Shown: positions 5,511 through 7,055 of the stretch, piece by piece
Layout of the letters: each line of letters begins with the position of its first letter
How positions within the stretch are numbered: position 1 is the first letter of the stretch
From: K23-9 sp964460665
GTDB taxonomy: Bacteria > Planctomycetota > Planctomycetia > Pirellulales > Pirellulaceae
DNA length: 7,055 bases
Reading direction: 5' to 3'
NCBI GenBank assembly: GCA_964460665.1
Contig: CAYWSL010000284.1
Span: 1-7,055, forward strand
Program-made: the position numbers and the translations under genes
Notes under the pieces: generated by a model
Told to the model about the DNA's origin: nothing
The model's database searches: none
Seen by the model: the letters and a program-made list of their open reading frames with translations, nothing else

Positions 5511-6875
5511 CTACAGCGTCTTCAAGTACTCCAACACCGCCAACTTTTCCGCCTTGGTCAACTGGCTAGGAAAGTCGTGGCCCACGTTGCTTTTGCCAAA
5601 ACGGCGGGTATCGAAGAAAGACCGGCGTATGGCGACATCTGGCTCGGCGAGAGGAACTTTGCCGACTTCTTCGATTTGAAAACCCACACGTTCATGGTCA
5701 ATTGCTTCTTCGGTACGCCGCCAAATCGTCGGCCGCTCACTGGGATTCAATACATGCCACAGCGTGGGCACACTGCCATTGTGAAAGTACGGTGGGCTGG
5801 CCCAAACACCATCCAGTGGCGGAGCAACGTAGCCGCCTGGATCCACGATCGTCTTTTGCTGATCTGGCTGGCCTTTGTTTGCAAACCAACTGTTGGCATA
5901 TTTCTTTCGCCCCGAAACATCCAAAGCCGTTCCACGAACTGGATCGGTGCCGATTTCGTCCAGCGGGACACAGCGGTTCGGGTACGTTTCATTCTCGCCG
6001 TAGGTTCCATGACACTCGGCACAGTTCGCTGCGAACACTCCCCTGCCCTGCTCTGCTAAGTCTCTATCGATGGGACCGTCGTACCGGGGGGGACGCAGTG
6101 AGGACAAAAAAGCGTATACATCGCGGAAGTCATCTTCGTGTTCACGAAAAAAGCTGGGACCGTTTACGGGTACCAACATGAACTGCATCAAGCCACGATG
6201 CCCCTTCTGTGCGAATCCGTCGATGTACAAGTAAGGTCGTTTGTGAAAGTGCCACCACGCCGGCGCATCCATGTCATGGTTCGTAAACAACACCGGTGCG
6301 CGATCGACAACGTTTAAATTCTCGTCGCGCAGGTACATCAATGCTTGACCGAATACGACAGCATTGGTGGTGCCATGCGTCGTGCCCAGCGGAATCATCA
6401 CGGAACCGACGTCCATTCGCGAAAGTGGCTTACCGAGCTTGAATTTGGTGCGGCGGATTTCTTCGGTCAGCGTTTGCAAGCCGAATCGATTGTTTGGAGC
6501 GCCGGGCGTGACTTTTCCGTACACACTGCCGCCATGACACGAAAAACAGTTCATCGTCCAGTTGCCATCATCGTCAACGACATACTGCAGCGGTTTGCCA
6601 GAATCATCACCGGGCCGATTGGTCAGGCCATAGCGATCGAACGCCATCTGCCGACGCTGCTCCGGCGTGGCCTTTTCCGCTTCGCTGCGAAGTGGCTCCG
6701 GCCAACTGGTCCAAATCTGGTCAAACGTCGCCTGATTGAAATCAGGTGGCAAGAAGGCGTGACTAGTCAGTTTGTCGTACCCACGCTGCGCAGCTTCATC
6801 AGCCTGGCAGATCAGCTGTGAAGCCGCCACCGCAAGAAAGCAAAGTACGAATCGCTGAATCGAATTGATATGCAT
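5511..6875 (-). CDS. Secreted dihaem c-type cytochrome, RoxA/MauG-like
   Basis: From the ATG at 6875 this is 454 residues. It opens with a Sec-type signal peptide (MHINSIQR, then a hydrophobic core at about 9-23), with likely cleavage near CQA|DEA at residue 25, so it should act in the periplasm. Two CxxCH haem c sites are present: CFSCH (110-114) and CAECH (285-289). The C-terminal half contains YVAPPLDGVWASPPYFHNGS (about 349-368), a block typical of dihaem peroxidase/RoxA-like and planctomycete cytochrome c proteins. The C-terminus LTKAEKLAVLEYLKTL is a usual cytochrome c end helix. The middle has a PAWWHFHKRP segment (205-214) that may supply ligands or redox-active aromatics. An upstream ATG at 6959 keeps the frame open but would put 28 extra residues before the signal peptide, so it was rejected. 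The substrate is unknown: electron carrier, peroxidase and oxygenase are all possible. Confidence 0.9.
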   Translation of the reverse strand: MHINSIQRFVLCFLAVAASQLICQADEAAQRGYDKLTSHAFLPPDFNQATFDQIWTSWPEPLRSEAEKATPEQRRQMAFDRYGLTNRPGDDSGKPLQYVVDDDGNWTMNCFSCHGGSVYGKVTPGAPNNRFGLQTLTEEIRRTKFKLGKPLSRMDVGSVMIPLGTTHGTTNAVVFGQALMYLRDENLNVVDRAPVLFTNHDMDAPAWWHFHKRPYLYIDGFAQKGHRGLMQFMLVPVNGPSFFREHEDDFRDVYAFLSSLRPPRYDGPIDRDLAEQGRGVFAANCAECHGTYGENETYPNRCVPLDEIGTDPVRGTALDVSGRKKYANSWFANKGQPDQQKTIVDPGGYVAPPLDGVWASPPYFHNGSVPTLWHVLNPSERPTIWRRTEEAIDHERVGFQIEEVGKVPLAEPDVAIRRSFFDTRRFGKSNVGHDFPSQLTKAEKLAVLEYLKTL

Positions 6876-7055
6876 AGCTCTACATTGTACGTGCATGGCG
6901 AGCATCCAAAGTAGCAGCCGATCTCCGAGCGGCGCCCGCCCGACCAGAAAACTCTCCAATTCATGCCGTTCGGAACGAACAGTGCGGCTACCAGCGGAAG
7001 ACCAACTTGTACGATCCTAACGCGGCCAATTGGATGCCACAAAGTCGGGCTACAC
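6876..7055. other. Right-edge non-coding stretch with repeat-like sequence
   Basis: No convincing gene is seen here. There is a short perfect hairpin GTTCG-GAA-CGAAC (6968-6980), and the edge ends in CACAAAGTCGGGCTACAC (7038-7055), which resembles the GGGCTACAC-type repeats of planctomycete genomes. A plus-strand frame from ATG 6963 is open to the edge for 31 codons but has a low-complexity, repeat-derived look. A TACAAT (6884-6889, minus strand) lies 8 bases before the cytochrome ATG and could be a -10 box, but no matching -35 was found. Confidence 0.35.

Noticed and set aside
5577..6181. Long plus-strand open frames (about 160 codons) inside the cytochrome region
   Set aside because: They lie opposite the dihaem cytochrome gene, overlap each other in different frames, and encode no recognisable motif; the minus-strand frame has the haem sites and signal peptide.
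6345..6821. 158-codon plus-strand frame
   Set aside because: It is antisense to the N-terminal half of the cytochrome and has no family features.
6884..6889. TACAAT as -10 box of a nearly leaderless cytochrome transcript
   Set aside because: No acceptable -35 lies at 16-18 bases, so the match may be chance.
6876..6959. Upstream extension of the cytochrome to the ATG at 6959
   Set aside because: It would place 28 residues before a clear signal peptide beginning at the ATG at 6875.
6963..7055. Small plus-strand gene running off the right edge
   Set aside because: There is no ribosome binding site, the composition is atypical and it overlaps repeat-like sequence; it is kept only as a possible repeat.

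Overview
The window looks like chromosomal DNA from a planctomycete, most likely of the Pirellulaceae/Rhodopirellula type. This is inferred from mid-range GC, short dispersed palindromic repeats between genes, a prepilin-type N-methylation protein, a lone Uma2-family protein and a large dihaem c-type cytochrome. No rRNA or other taxonomic marker is present, so the assignment is tentative. I find no phage, transposase, CRISPR array, tRNA or rRNA.

Layout. (1) 18-1364 (+): an MFS permease of the LplT (lysophospholipid transporter) type, whose reading frame stays open to the left edge. (2) 1364-1475: three copies of a 26-bp palindromic repeat in alternating orientation. (3) 1530-2105 (+): a type IV pilin-like/pseudopilin precursor. 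(4) 2153-2186: an inverted repeat in the convergent gap between the pilin gene and thiC. (5) 2244-4346 (-): thiC, phosphomethylpyrimidine synthase, with an internal insertion. Upstream on the same strand lie an SD-masking inverted repeat, a textbook TPP riboswitch (4428-4521) and a candidate promoter (4527-4554). (6) 4669-5304 (+): a Uma2-family PD-(D/E)XK-like protein, divergent from thiC. (7) 5362-5502 (-): a 46-codon tract that reads like protein but has no good start. (8) 5511-6875 (-): a secreted dihaem cytochrome c that resembles RoxA/MauG-type proteins. (9) 6876-7055: no convincing gene; repeat-like sequence at the right edge.

The genes do not form one pathway. The only coherent regulatory unit is promoter, TPP riboswitch, possible SD-occluding hairpin and thiC, which would lower HMP-phosphate synthesis when thiamine pyrophosphate is plentiful. 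The other genes look like independent transcription units. I did not find a convincing new multi-gene system. The items most worth following up are the covarying palindromic repeats, the masked thiC ribosome binding site, the ThiC insertion and the orphan coding-like tract behind the cytochrome gene.
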